From assembly GCA_023150895.1 (NCBI GenBank), contig JAKLJY010000042.1, positions 1 to 60,957 on the forward strand: DNA of 60,957 nt, given 5' to 3'. This stretch comes from Myxococcota bacterium (GTDB lineage Bacteria > Myxococcota_A > Bradymonadia > UBA7976 > UBA1532). This document shows, piece after piece, positions 23,030 through 34,080 of the stretch. Position numbers and translations under genes: made by a program. Below the pieces are notes generated by a model. It made no database searches. It was given only the letters and a program-made list of their open reading frames with translations, and was not told where the DNA came from. Numbering within the stretch: the stretch's first letter is position 1; each line of letters starts with the position of its first letter.

Positions 23030-24193
23030 ATGCACACAGACGCCCCCGAAAACGACCCCGTCGGCGCCCTGCGCGCCGCCTACGCCGACGATCGCGACAC
23101 GTTGCACCTCAACAACGCCGGCATTGCACCGCTGCACCCGGTGGCGGCCCGCGCGCTCGACGAAGTCACGGCCCTGCAGCGGCGTGGCACGCTCGGCATT
23201 CCCGAGACGATTGCCCGCGTCGAAGCCGCCCGCGGCACGTTCGCCCGCCTCACGGGCGCGGCCCCGGCCGACGTCGCATTCTTCTCGACGTGCGCGGCGG
23301 CCCTGACGCAGTGCGCCTTCGGCGTGGGCCTTGCGCCGGGAGACGAGGTCGTCCTGCTCGATCAGGAGTACCCGTCGAACGCCTATCCCTGGCACCGCGC
23401 GGCCGAGGCCGCCGGGGCGACGGTGAGGGTCGTGCCGGCGGGGCCCGACTTCGACGGGGGCACGGCGGCGCTGCTCGCGGCGATCACCCCTCGCACCCGC
23501 GTCGTCGCGTGCTCGTGGGTGCAATTCCAGACGGGAACCCAGGTCGACCTGCCGCCCATCGCCGAGGCCGTCCACCGGCACGGCGGCCTGCTGGTGGTGG
23601 ACGCCATTCAGGGGCTCGGCGTGCTGCCGTTCGATCTCGCCGCCTGTGGGGCGGACCTCGTCTGCGGCGGCAGCCAGAAGTGGCTGCTCGGGCCGCTCGG
23701 CCTGGGCTTTCTGGCCGCACGCGATGGCCTCGCGGCGCAGATGCCGCCGCTGTTGCACGGGGCGATGACCTATGGCACCCCGGACGACCCGACGCGGGCC
23801 GACCGGGCCCCGCGCGACACGGCGAAACGCTTCGAGCCCGGGGCACCGCCCATTCACGCGGCCATCGGCACGGCGGCCGCCGTCGAGGCGCTGCTCGCGG
23901 TGGGCATCGCGCACGTCGAGCGGGCGGCGCGGGCGCTGGCCGACCACCTCGCCGCCGGCCTCGCCGCTCGCGGGTATCGCATCTATCCCCGCGGGACGCG
24001 CAGCCCCATCGTCACCTTCGTGCCGCGACGCCCCCCCGCCGCCCTGGCGGCCGATCTGCGGGCCGCCCGCTGCGCCGTCGCCGTGCGCGCCGGCGGCCTG
24101 CGAGTGTCGCCCCACGCCTTCCTGACGCGCGAACACATCGACCGCTTCGTCGGGCTGCTCGACGCCCTCGACGCCGCCGGAGACCCCGCATGA
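23030..24193 (+). CDS. Class V aminotransferase-like PLP enzyme
   Basis: A 387-residue PLP-dependent enzyme of the class V aminotransferase/cysteine desulfurase superfamily. Landmarks are LHLNNAGIAPLHPVAARAL at the start, VVDAIQGLGVLPFDL (the PLP-contacting Asp) and GGSQKWLLGPLGLGF with the Schiff-base Lys217. No conserved cysteine loop of desulfurases was seen, so an aminotransferase, epimerase or lyase role is more likely. The ATG at 23030 follows a stem-loop. Its stop overlaps the next start (ATGA), so it is translationally coupled to an FAD oxidoreductase; together they may modify one substrate, whose identity is not evident. Confidence 0.85.
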   Translation: MHTDAPENDPVGALRAAYADDRDTLHLNNAGIAPLHPVAARALDEVTALQRRGTLGIPETIARVEAARGTFARLTGAAPADVAFFSTCAAALTQCAFGVGLAPGDEVVLLDQEYPSNAYPWHRAAEAAGATVRVVPAGPDFDGGTAALLAAITPRTRVVACSWVQFQTGTQVDLPPIAEAVHRHGGLLVVDAIQGLGVLPFDLAACGADLVCGGSQKWLLGPLGLGFLAARDGLAAQMPPLLHGAMTYGTPDDPTRADRAPRDTAKRFEPGAPPIHAAIGTAAAVEALLAVGIAHVERAARALADHLAAGLAARGYRIYPRGTRSPIVTFVPRRPPAALAADLRAARCAVAVRAGGLRVSPHAFLTREHIDRFVGLLDALDAAGDPA

Positions 24194-25827
24194 CCCCGAC
24201 CGCCCTCTCGAACACCCGCGCCCGCGCCCCGCTGCCCGCCACCGTCGACGTGGCCATCGTGGGGGCGGGGCTCGGCGGCCTCGTCGCCGGTGCCTACCTC
24301 GCCCGCGCCGGGCGCCGCGTCGCCATCTTCGACGCGCACTACGTCGCCGGTGGTTGCTGCACCATGTTCACCCGCAAACTGCCGGGGGCCGGCCGCGCAC
24401 ACTTCGACGTCGGCCTGCACTACGTCGGGGACTGCGGACCGGGCGGGGCCATCCCGTCGATCCTGGCCGATCTGGGCGTCGACGTGCGGTTCCGCCCCAT
24501 GGATTCAGACGGCTTCGACACGCTCGTCTTTCCGGACTTCCGCTTTCGGATCCCCGCCAACCTCGAACTCTATCGCGACCGCCTGATCGCGCTTTTCCCC
24601 GCCGAGAAGCGCGGCATCGACGCCTACGTCCGCCTGCTGCGCGAGGTCGACTTCCTCTCCGGGCGCATGGGCGCGGGCGGCCGGCCGGGGCTCGGCGTGC
24701 TCTTCGACGTGCTGCGGCACGGGCGCCTCGGCGCGCGCTACCAGGGCCACACCATCGGCCGATTTCTGGAGGACCACGTCCGCGATCCCAAGCTGCGGGC
24801 GGTCATGCTCGGGCAGGCGGGGGACTACGGTCTGCCCCCGAGCAAGGTCAGCGCCATGCTGCACGCCGGCCTGGCGATGCACTACTTCAAGGGCGCCTAC
24901 TACCCGGTAGGCGGCGGGCAGGTCATCGCCGACGGGCTCGCCGCCGTCATCGAGGGCGCGGGGGGCTCGGTCCACCTCCGCGCGCCCGTCGAGCGCATCC
25001 TCGTCCGCGACGGCCGTGCCGCGGGCGTGCGGGTGCAGCCGCGCAACGGCCCGGCCGTCGAGGTCGCCGCCGGCGTGGTGCTCTCCAACGCCGATCTCAA
25101 GCGCACTCTGCTCGAGCTCGTCGAACCCGGCGCCCTGCCCGCCGACACGCTGACCCGCGCCCGCGGCTATGAGATGGCCGGGGCGATCTTCATGACCTTC
25201 CTGGGCCTGCGGGGCGATCTGCGCGACCTCGGTCTGACGGACACGAACTACTGGGCGTTCGATGGCTACGACTTCGAGCGATTCTTCGGCGACGGCCAGC
25301 GTGACGGCCCGAAGGCGGCCTCGATCCGCGGGTGTTACATCACCAGCGCGTCCCTGAAAGACCCGGACACGCCCACCCATGCACCCGAGGGCCATCAGAC
25401 GCTCGAGATCATGGCCCTGGTGCCCGGCGATTTCGCCGCCTGGGGCGTGCGCGATCCGGAGACGCTCGACGCCGGCCGCTACGGCCGCGCCCCGGCCTAC
25501 CAGGCCATCAAGGAAGACATCGAGGCCAACCTCGTCGCCCGCCTCGACCGTCTGTTCCCCGGCGCCGCCGAGCGCATCGTCTACCGCGAGTCGGCGACGC
25601 CCGTGACACATACGCGCTTCACCGGCGCCACGGGCGGCACGGGCTACGGCCTCGCCGCCACGCCCGCGCAGTTCCTCCAGCACCGCCCCGGCTACCGCGG
25701 CCCGCTCCCCGGCCTGTACTTCTGCGGCGCGTCGACGCGCTCCGGCCACGGCGTCGTCGGTGCCATGATGTCGGGTCGCGCCGCCGCGCGAGCGGTCACG
25801 CAGGGGTTGGCGGGGTCGGGGGGCTGA
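24190..25827 (+). CDS. FAD-dependent oxidoreductase of the phytoene desaturase/retinol saturase type
   Basis: A 545-residue flavoprotein. The N-terminal dinucleotide-binding motif is clear (VAIVGAGLGGLVAGAYLARAG, ~20-40), followed by the family's substrate-side HFDVGLHYVGD stretch, YPVGGGQVIADGLAAVIE in the middle and a C-terminal FAD motif (LYFCGASTRSGHGVVGAMMSG). This combination is typical of CrtI/CrtISO carotenoid desaturases-isomerases and all-trans-retinol 13,14-reductase-like proteins. No other carotenoid gene lies in the window, so carotenoid work is not supported by context. It overlaps the aminotransferase by 4 nt (ATGA) and is the second gene of the pair. Confidence 0.85.
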   Translation: MTPTALSNTRARAPLPATVDVAIVGAGLGGLVAGAYLARAGRRVAIFDAHYVAGGCCTMFTRKLPGAGRAHFDVGLHYVGDCGPGGAIPSILADLGVDVRFRPMDSDGFDTLVFPDFRFRIPANLELYRDRLIALFPAEKRGIDAYVRLLREVDFLSGRMGAGGRPGLGVLFDVLRHGRLGARYQGHTIGRFLEDHVRDPKLRAVMLGQAGDYGLPPSKVSAMLHAGLAMHYFKGAYYPVGGGQVIADGLAAVIEGAGGSVHLRAPVERILVRDGRAAGVRVQPRNGPAVEVAAGVVLSNADLKRTLLELVEPGALPADTLTRARGYEMAGAIFMTFLGLRGDLRDLGLTDTNYWAFDGYDFERFFGDGQRDGPKAASIRGCYITSASLKDPDTPTHAPEGHQTLEIMALVPGDFAAWGVRDPETLDAGRYGRAPAYQAIKEDIEANLVARLDRLFPGAAERIVYRESATPVTHTRFTGATGGTGYGLAATPAQFLQHRPGYRGPLPGLYFCGASTRSGHGVVGAMMSGRAAARAVTQGLAGSGG

Positions 25828-25898
25828 TGTGGGTTGGCACTGTGTCCGAGGTCCACGAAACCTTTGCGACTCGCCCGACGGCCTGAGATGATTCCGGC

Positions 25899-27236
25899 AT
25901 GAAAGACAAACCACTCGAATACCTCGAGGTGCTTGAAGCCGGGCCACTCGCCTCTGAATTCTCCGTGGCACTCCCGTCGACCGAGTCCGTTCCGACACTC
26001 GCTGCCACACGAGCGGCGTTGTCGAGCCAACTCCCGGTCGGGAGTGAAGTCACCGTCTTTGCGGTCCCCCCCGGCGGGCCCGAGTGGTGCCTGGCCGTGG
26101 CGGCCATCAGACCCGGGCTGCAGCCCATTTCTTGTCTCGTCTGGCCTGAACGGAGCGACGCCGACGCGTCGCTCGCGGAGTTCTCGGACTCGGGATCCGG
26201 CCACATCGGGCCCGGCGTGTCTCGATGGAGCCTCGTGATGGAGGTTCGCTTCGGGCGCGATCCCTGTGCCGACCTGCAGTGGGTCTGTCAAACACTGGAT
26301 GCGCTCGTACCAAATGCCGTCTTCATCACGGATCGCGCGGCCTGCAACATGCGGCCGGGTGATTGGCTGAGGGACATGGCGCGGTTCGTCCTGCGTCCGA
26401 AGCTCACGGACCTCTACACGATTCACGCCGTCGGAGATGAGAACGAGCCGCTCTGGCTGCACACGCACGGCCTCCGCCGCTTTGGCCTGCCCGAGATTGA
26501 GATTCTGGACGCGCACGAAATGGTGGCCGCCGGTAGCGCCGTCAACGCGGCCGCCGCGATCTTCCTCGACAATGGCGTCCCGGCGCCCGCCGAGGTCTTT
26601 GGCCTCGGACCCGAAATCGCCGCCATGTGGCTCCCCTGGGAGTGGGCCATCCAGCGCGCACGTCCCCGAGGCGCCGGCGGCACGTCGGACCGAACCCCTC
26701 CGCACGATGTCCCGGCCGCGGTTCTCTTCGCGCCGAAACCGAAGTTCCTCGGGCTCTTCGGCGCGGGCATCGCGCCGCTGGAACGCCAGCGAGGCATGCA
26801 GAGCACTTCGCGCATCTTCTTTCGCACGCTGGGCGAGACCCGACGCATGGCCGAGCTGGCGCGAGACCAGTTGCCGGCCCTGCGGGAGGCTCTGCGCCTG
26901 CTCGGTGACTCTTTCGGCGTATGCGTCGAGGTCAAGCTGGGGCACCCCATCGAGCAGAGCGCGGATATGGCGGGCCGACCTTCGGACGAACGCGAGCACA
27001 TGTGGTTCGAGGTCCACGTAATCGACGAGACACACGTCGAGGCCACGCTCCTGAACGAGGCCCTCGGTGTGCGGGGCCTCACGAAGGGGACCCGCGGGCG
27101 GTTTCCACTTGCGTGGTTGACCGACTGGCAGCTCCTCTCGGAGTACGGCGTACACACACCGGCGAACGTCGACGCGCTGCTGACGGAGCTTGCGCGACCG
27201 CCGTCGAGCGACCGGCCACGATCGCTCGGTCGCTGA
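25899..27236 (+). CDS. DUF4026/DUF2314 domain protein, function unknown
   Basis: A 445-residue soluble protein with no signal peptide or membrane segment. The middle (~100-230) resembles DUF4026, and the C-terminal ~70 residues match the DUF2314 pattern: EREHMWFEVHVIDETHVEAT, then LLNEALGVRGLTKGTRGRFP and LAWLTDWQ. These two domains are often found together. Their biochemical role is not known; DUF2314 proteins have been noted near toxin/immunity-like loci in some genomes, but nothing adjacent here supports that. It stands alone between the oxidoreductase and a convergent penicillin-binding protein gene. Confidence 0.75.
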   Translation: MKDKPLEYLEVLEAGPLASEFSVALPSTESVPTLAATRAALSSQLPVGSEVTVFAVPPGGPEWCLAVAAIRPGLQPISCLVWPERSDADASLAEFSDSGSGHIGPGVSRWSLVMEVRFGRDPCADLQWVCQTLDALVPNAVFITDRAACNMRPGDWLRDMARFVLRPKLTDLYTIHAVGDENEPLWLHTHGLRRFGLPEIEILDAHEMVAAGSAVNAAAAIFLDNGVPAPAEVFGLGPEIAAMWLPWEWAIQRARPRGAGGTSDRTPPHDVPAAVLFAPKPKFLGLFGAGIAPLERQRGMQSTSRIFFRTLGETRRMAELARDQLPALREALRLLGDSFGVCVEVKLGHPIEQSADMAGRPSDEREHMWFEVHVIDETHVEATLLNEALGVRGLTKGTRGRFPLAWLTDWQLLSEYGVHTPANVDALLTELARPPSSDRPRSLGR

Positions 27237-27338
27237 CCGCCGGTTCTTTGAACGAGGGGACGCCCCCCGGCGGTCGAGAAGGAGAATCGTTCAGCCGTCC
27301 TTTCCGGTCCCGTACCGAGGGGCGCCGGAGGCCGTCGC

Positions 27339-30300
27339 CTACACGATCCACCCGCTGACGAACCGCGCGTGTCGCTCGCGCGCGAACTCGGGGCGGTGGC
27401 GGACGAGCTTCGCGACGCGGCCGCGCAGGCTGCACGGGTCGACGCTGATGCGGCGGGGCAGGGGGAAGAGCCATTCGGCCTCGCCGGCGCCGACGTGCTC
27501 GGGGGCGGGGGCCGGTGGGACGGGGGGCGCGGGCGCCTCGACGGGGTTGGCGGCGAGGACGTCGCCGGCGGGGCGGGGGGCGTCGAAGATCGCACGGGGC
27601 ACGGGCCGCCAGGTGCGGGGCGCGGTGGCGTCGCCGCGCTTTGCGACGAGGGCGCGCTCCATGAGACCGGGCTCGACGACGGGCGCGAGCAGCTTCAACA
27701 CTGTGGCGGGCAGGGCGCTCGTGAACTCGTACCTGGCCGCGTCGGCGCCGGGGACGTAGGCGGTGATGACACCGAACCAGCGATCGCCGACGAAAAATGC
27801 GAAGGTGGCGGTGCGGCTGGCGACGGTGGATCGCAGCAGCTTGCCGCCGGGGGCGTACTCGTCGCGGCGGTTGTCGCCGGTGCCCGTCTTGCCGCCGACG
27901 GCGAGCACGGTGCCATCGCTGAGCTCGAAGGCGCCGCGGGTGCGCTTGGCGGTGCCTTCCTCGACGACGCCGGTGAGCACGCGGCGGGCGAGCGCGGCCA
28001 CCTCGGGGCGCAGCACGCGCTCGGCTCGGTAGGGCGTCGGATCGCGGTGCCAGTGGCTCTCATAGGGGGTGCCTTCGGCGAATCGCACGCCCTCGATGCG
28101 TTCGGTGGGCAGCCGCACGCCGTCGTTCTGAATGACACCCATCAGCTCCGCGAGCGCGGTGGGGCGGTCGCCCGAGCTGCCGAGCGCCGTCGCCAGGCTC
28201 GGCACGAGGCTGGGGAACGGATAGCCCGTCTTCTTCCACTGACGGTGGATGGCCAGGAACGCCTCGACCTCGAGCAGGGCCTTGATGCGTTTGTCCTGCG
28301 CGTTCTTGCGCGACGTGCGGAAGAGCCACTGATACACGGCCTGGCGCTCGTTCGTGCTCGCCGCGACGACCTGCGACCAGGCCGCGCCCGGGTGCTGGCG
28401 CAGGTAGTCGGCCGTCCACAGCTCGAGGGGGTGGATCTTGGTCAGAAAGCCCTTGTCATTGAGGTCGAACGCGTCGGGGGCGTACTTGGTGAACAGACGC
28501 TCGAGGCCCTCGGCGTCGAGCTCGGCGGCGGGCAGCGTGCGCCGCAGGAACGCCTCGAAGGCGGCCCGGTCGGCCTCGGGCTCGAGCATGCGAAAGACGA
28601 CCGCCAGGCGGCGCGGGGTGGCCTTCACGCTCTGCGCGAGTGTTTCGAGGATCTCATCGCGGGTGGCCCGCCGGTACTTCTTGTAGAACTGTTCCTGAAA
28701 CACCCGGCCCTCGGCGTCGGCGAAGCGGGCGAGATACTCCTGCCGGCGCGGGTCCTGCGCGTCGGTCAGAAGGCGCGCCGACGACCCCGGGACCTGAAAC
28801 ATCAGATGCCGCACGAGGTCGCGCATGAGACGCACATAGACGAGGTTGACACTCTCGTAGGTGGCCTGCCGCACGGTGAACGTCTTGCGGTCGTCGTCGT
28901 GATTGAAGTTGCCGAAGGTGTGCAACCCTCCGCCGGTCATGAACTGTTCGATGGGATTGGCGGTGTATTGCCGGTCCATCGCCGCTTCGAGCATCGTCAC
29001 GAGGGAGCGATCCATGTCCCAGGGATGACTGCCGAGCCAGTCGATGGCCCAGCGGGTCAGGGTGTCACTCGGATCGACCGGCGTGCGACGCAGGGCGACG
29101 GAGCTCAGGGGCGCGAGGCGTTCGTGCAGATCGGCGACGGCCTCGAGGTAGGTGATGAGCGTGCGCAGCTTGGCCGTGCTGCCGAGCTCGAGCTTCATGC
29201 CGTCGTTGAGATTGAACGGGCCGTCGTAGCTGTCCGTCTGGACGCGCAGCAGGTTGGCGCCCGCGCCGCGCTCGAAGAGGGTGAAGCTGTAGAGGACCTG
29301 CGACGGATCGCCGCGGCCGAGCAGGCGGCTCTTGGTCAGGCCGGCGGCGCGGGCCTTCTCGGGCGTGCGCAGCTCGGCGAGCAACCGGCTCGCGGCGGCC
29401 TGCGCCTCGCCGTCGAAGCTCGTGCGGACGGTCATGTCCAGGCGGTCGAGGTCGTACAGGCGCTCGACGCCCAGGCGAGTCATCAGGTGCGTGCGCACGG
29501 CGTCCGCGGCCTTGCGCTCGGAGAACGCCGGGGTCGGGGCCGCGGGGGCCTTCTCCCGGAAGACGAGCGGGGCGCGCAGGGCGGCCTCGTACAGCGTCCC
29601 GTCGATGTGTCCGTGGGTCTTCAGCAGGCGCAGGTGGTCGTCCACCAGGCGCCCGAGCGCCGGGCGGTCGTCCACCAGGAAGTTCTGCGGCCGGCGCTGC
29701 GCCAGGAAGAGCGCGAGCACCTGCCGGAAGACGGTGGCGCGCCGCGTGTGGTCGGGGTGGCCGACGGGGGCCGTGAAGTCCGCCGCGAGCAGGTCGTTGG
29801 CCGTCTCGAAGTCGGTGCCGAACCAGGCCCACAGCGCGTCGCCGATGCCCTGCACTTCGCCGTAACCGGGCACCGCGCCGAGGGGCACGGTGTTCACGTA
29901 GTGCAACACGATGCGGCGCCGGGCGTCCGTCGTGTCCTCGCCGTCCTGATAGGCCCGCAGCGAGGCCGAGGCCATCTGGCGCAGCTTGTCCTTCGCGCCG
30001 TGGGTGCGGCCCTCGGGCGAGTGGCGGAACTTCTCGAGCTGCGTCGCCAGGGTCGAGGCGCCGGGGGCCTTGTGGTCGGGTTTGACCTGCTTCACGGCGA
30101 GCTGCGCCGTCGCGAACACCAGGCGGTCCCACTCCACGGCCGGGTTCTGCGTGGGTGTCTCCGGGTTCAACAGCTCGCGGTTCTCGATGAACACCAGCGC
30201 GTCGCGCACCAGCGCCGGGACCTCGTCGAACGTCGGGTAGTGCCGCTCGGGCCAGACGCTCTGCGACATCTCGCCGCCGTCGCGGTCCTCGACGCTCAGG

Positions 30301-30812
30301 CCCGCGCGCATCTTCTCGTGATACGGCACGAAGAGGCCGGCGCGGGCCGCCTCGACCATCTCGGGCGACCAGACGGCCTGCGCTTCGAGCGCCATGCCCG
30401 AGCGGGCGAGGCGCCTGGTGAAATCGGGCAGGCGCGTGTAGCCCAGGCGCAGGTCGTAGGGCCCCTCACCGGGCGGCACCAGGCGATCGCTCGCCCCGGC
30501 GTGCACATCCCAGTACTGGGTGCGGGCCGCGTCGGAGAAGGCCCGGGCCTGCAGGTAGGACGTCCGGGCCTCGTACGTGGCCAGGGCGCCCACGGCGCCG
30601 GTGGTGATGAGGCCGACGGCCAGGAAGACGCGGAGCCAGCGGACGCGGGCACGGGGGCGCGTCGCGTCGGTGCGCGCCCCGCCGGGTTTCGGGCCCGGCT
30701 CGTCCGGGGACGGGGCCTCGCGGTCGGCCGGAACTTCGTTTCCTCCGTAGTGTTCGTTCTCTTCGACCGGACGGACGACCTCCGTCCGCGGGACGTCGGG
30801 CGTCGCGCGCAT
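27339..30812 (-). CDS. Class A penicillin-binding protein (glycosyltransferase/transpeptidase) with large insert
   Basis: A 1157-residue bifunctional peptidoglycan synthase. A cytoplasmic Pro/Glu-rich tail (1-55) precedes one membrane helix (~59-80). The GT51 domain (~190-340) shows Glu210 in FIENRELL, GASTLATQLEKF and a VNTVPLG segment. The transpeptidase has Ser545 in GSTAKL (SxxK), Ser654 in ESVN (SxN) and Lys975 in GGKTGTG (KTG). The SxN-KTG distance is about 320 residues, much longer than the usual 100-150, because of a helical Arg/Glu-rich insert. A Pro-rich tail follows near the end (PVEAPAPPVPPAPAPEH). It would polymerise and cross-link glycan strands in the periplasm. It is a single gene, converging on the DUF4026 gene. 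Confidence 0.88.
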   Translation of the reverse strand: MRATPDVPRTEVVRPVEENEHYGGNEVPADREAPSPDEPGPKPGGARTDATRPRARVRWLRVFLAVGLITTGAVGALATYEARTSYLQARAFSDAARTQYWDVHAGASDRLVPPGEGPYDLRLGYTRLPDFTRRLARSGMALEAQAVWSPEMVEAARAGLFVPYHEKMRAGLSVEDRDGGEMSQSVWPERHYPTFDEVPALVRDALVFIENRELLNPETPTQNPAVEWDRLVFATAQLAVKQVKPDHKAPGASTLATQLEKFRHSPEGRTHGAKDKLRQMASASLRAYQDGEDTTDARRRIVLHYVNTVPLGAVPGYGEVQGIGDALWAWFGTDFETANDLLAADFTAPVGHPDHTRRATVFRQVLALFLAQRRPQNFLVDDRPALGRLVDDHLRLLKTHGHIDGTLYEAALRAPLVFREKAPAAPTPAFSERKAADAVRTHLMTRLGVERLYDLDRLDMTVRTSFDGEAQAAASRLLAELRTPEKARAAGLTKSRLLGRGDPSQVLYSFTLFERGAGANLLRVQTDSYDGPFNLNDGMKLELGSTAKLRTLITYLEAVADLHERLAPLSSVALRRTPVDPSDTLTRWAIDWLGSHPWDMDRSLVTMLEAAMDRQYTANPIEQFMTGGGLHTFGNFNHDDDRKTFTVRQATYESVNLVYVRLMRDLVRHLMFQVPGSSARLLTDAQDPRRQEYLARFADAEGRVFQEQFYKKYRRATRDEILETLAQSVKATPRRLAVVFRMLEPEADRAAFEAFLRRTLPAAELDAEGLERLFTKYAPDAFDLNDKGFLTKIHPLELWTADYLRQHPGAAWSQVVAASTNERQAVYQWLFRTSRKNAQDKRIKALLEVEAFLAIHRQWKKTGYPFPSLVPSLATALGSSGDRPTALAELMGVIQNDGVRLPTERIEGVRFAEGTPYESHWHRDPTPYRAERVLRPEVAALARRVLTGVVEEGTAKRTRGAFELSDGTVLAVGGKTGTGDNRRDEYAPGGKLLRSTVASRTATFAFFVGDRWFGVITAYVPGADAARYEFTSALPATVLKLLAPVVEPGLMERALVAKRGDATAPRTWRPVPRAIFDAPRPAGDVLAANPVEAPAPPVPPAPAPEHVGAGEAEWLFPLPRRISVDPCSLRGRVAKLVRHRPEFARERHARFVSGWIV

Positions 30813-31040
30813 GGCGGTTCTCCTGCCGCGGGAGGGCCGGGCTCAGGGCGCCCGGGGCCGCGTCGTTGACCGAATTTCTCGATTCCATCGACACCGACGC
30901 GGGGTCGGTGCGGGAGATTCAGGTCTCCCGATTACGATTCGAGCAAAAAACGGCTTGCGGCGCAAAAAAAGATATGCATCCGACACGCTTGCATCGGACG
31001 GGGCACATGCCGGACCCTGGAAATCCGGGCGAAAACCGCC
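30813..31040. other. Intergenic region with small hairpin and A-rich tracts
   Basis: This 228-bp gap between two minus-strand genes carries a 7-bp hairpin (CGGGAGA/TCTCCCG, 30911-30930) and two short A-runs near 30946 and 30964, unusual in this GC-rich setting. The A-runs are T-runs on the coding strand but do not directly follow the hairpin. It probably contains the lipoprotein gene's terminator and the penicillin-binding protein promoter; neither is defined. Confidence 0.35.
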
Positions 31041-32615
31041 TCAGAAGCCGCCGCAGAGGGCCCCGCGCGGCTCGTTGCGAACGCCGCCGAGCGGCCGCAC
31101 GACGGGCCCCGGCCAGTCGATCTCCACCACGCGCCAGACGTCGTCCACGTTGGGCGTCGAGACCGGACCGTAGCTGCCGATGCGGTTGTTGAACGTCAGC
31201 ACCTCGACCTCGGTGTCGGGCGTGTTGCCCCCGTGTGTGTCCCAGTAGTGGATGAGCACGGTGTACGTCCCGGGGATGGGGTCCTGGATGTTCACGTTCT
31301 CCGGGCCGAAACCGTCGACGTCGTCGGTGTCCAGGAAGGGGTCGTCCTCCCAACGGTTGGGATCGCCCCAGTTCGGGTTGGGGTTGGAGAAGTAGCAGTC
31401 GCCCTCGCACGTCCACATCTGCCCGCCCGGGGCGATGACGTGGGTGTCGACGTCCGTCAGGTCCGTGTTCCACGAGACGCGGATGTGCAGGCCGACGTTC
31501 TCGAGCGGGGGCGGCGCGGCGATGGCCGACACGTCGATGCGCGCCGTGGGGGTGGCCGGATCGTTGCTGCGGACCTCCCAGAAACCCGACTCGATGCCGG
31601 CGCGGCCGGGGGCGTAGGTCATGTCCAGCGGCAGGCGCTGCCCGGGCTGAATGATGGCCGGGAAGGCCGGGGGGTTGGCGATGTCGAAGTGCTGGCTGAG
31701 CTCGCCGAGGAAGCTGCGACCGCGGTCGATGCGCAGCACCGTCACGGGCGCCTCGCCGCAGCTCAGGAGGTCGACGTTCTGGTGGGCGACGTTGCCGCGC
31801 TGCACGAAACCGAAGTTCACCTGCGCCGGCACGACGCGCAGGCAGGGCGTCAGACCGCCGACCTGTTTGTGGTCGCTCTGGAGCAGGACCTCGACCGGCG
31901 GAGCGCCCTGCACGTCCGTGATGGCCTGCAGCACGGCGTTCTCCGGGGCGAGGTCGTCCGGGTCGAACTGCACGATGAGGTCGTGGCTCTGCTCGGGCAC
32001 GAGGCGCAGGGGCAGCGCCGGGGGCTCGGGCAGGGTGAACGTCTGGGAGCCCACGACGTTGAGGGCCGTGACGTTGAGGATGTCGTCGCCGCGGTTGATG
32101 AGCGTCGTGGTGTACCGGATGGACTGTCCGACGTCCGAGTAACTGAACAGCAGTTGGTCCGGCTCGGCGACGAGGCCGCCGGTGGCGACGGGGTCGCCGA
32201 CGCAGAGGCCGTCGACGCAGATGCGGCCGCCCGGGCAGGGGTTGGCGCCATCGCAGCGCGTGCCGTCGATGCAGGCGCCCTCGTAACAGACCTGCCCCGC
32301 CGCGCAGTTCTCGTCGAAACACTCGGGCTCGGCCGGGCCGAGATCGATGAACTGAGGGCCCGCGTCCCCGCTCGGGGGCACGTCACCGCCCGCCGGGCCG
32401 GCGTCGGTCGTCGGCGATTCACTGCCACCGGCGCCGGGCAGCGTGCCCGGGGCCCCGCCGACCGGGCCGGGGTCGAGGCCCTGATCGCGGTCGGTCGAGG
32501 GGGCGCCCCCCGTGGCCGCCGTGCCGGCGGCGTCGTCGGAGCACGCGGCGCCGACGAGGAGAGAGAGCGCACCGGCGCAGAGCAGGCCGGGCAGGGACGG
32601 GCGGAACATGGACAT
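31041..32615 (-). CDS. ASH-type repeat lipoprotein with YfaP-like C-terminal domain
   Basis: A 524-residue lipoprotein (lipobox LVGAAC, Cys25). A Gly/Pro/Asp linker (~30-95) is followed by a short Cys-rich segment (CFDENCAAGQVCYEGAC), then two ASH/choice-of-anchor-D-like beta domains (~155-400; LLFSYSDVGQSIRYTTTLIN and VNFGFVQRGNVAHQN starts). The last ~120 residues (LHIRVSWNTDLTDVDTHVI ... PGTYTVLIHYWDTH) match a beta domain seen in YfaP-like and carboxypeptidase-regulatory-like proteins. It probably acts as a structural or binding protein on the outer surface; no catalytic residues were recognised. Single gene. Confidence 0.75.
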   Translation of the reverse strand: MSMFRPSLPGLLCAGALSLLVGAACSDDAAGTAATGGAPSTDRDQGLDPGPVGGAPGTLPGAGGSESPTTDAGPAGGDVPPSGDAGPQFIDLGPAEPECFDENCAAGQVCYEGACIDGTRCDGANPCPGGRICVDGLCVGDPVATGGLVAEPDQLLFSYSDVGQSIRYTTTLINRGDDILNVTALNVVGSQTFTLPEPPALPLRLVPEQSHDLIVQFDPDDLAPENAVLQAITDVQGAPPVEVLLQSDHKQVGGLTPCLRVVPAQVNFGFVQRGNVAHQNVDLLSCGEAPVTVLRIDRGRSFLGELSQHFDIANPPAFPAIIQPGQRLPLDMTYAPGRAGIESGFWEVRSNDPATPTARIDVSAIAAPPPLENVGLHIRVSWNTDLTDVDTHVIAPGGQMWTCEGDCYFSNPNPNWGDPNRWEDDPFLDTDDVDGFGPENVNIQDPIPGTYTVLIHYWDTHGGNTPDTEVEVLTFNNRIGSYGPVSTPNVDDVWRVVEIDWPGPVVRPLGGVRNEPRGALCGGF

Positions 32616-32694
32616 GGAGGGCTCCCGCGAAAGTGCGCGGAGTATGGGTCGGCGGGCGGGGCGGGTGCAAGGCGCGGGGCGCCGCGACGCGCGC

Positions 32695-34054
<1,360 letters not shown>

Positions 34055-34080
<26 letters not shown>

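Noticed and set aside
27369-30869. A 1166-codon open frame on the plus strand
   Set aside because: It is exactly antisense to the penicillin-binding protein gene, whose catalytic motifs are all present on the minus strand.
30911-30972. Hairpin and A-runs as a rho-independent terminator
   Set aside because: On the coding strand the T-runs lie before the hairpin, not directly after it, so the order is wrong for a standard terminator.
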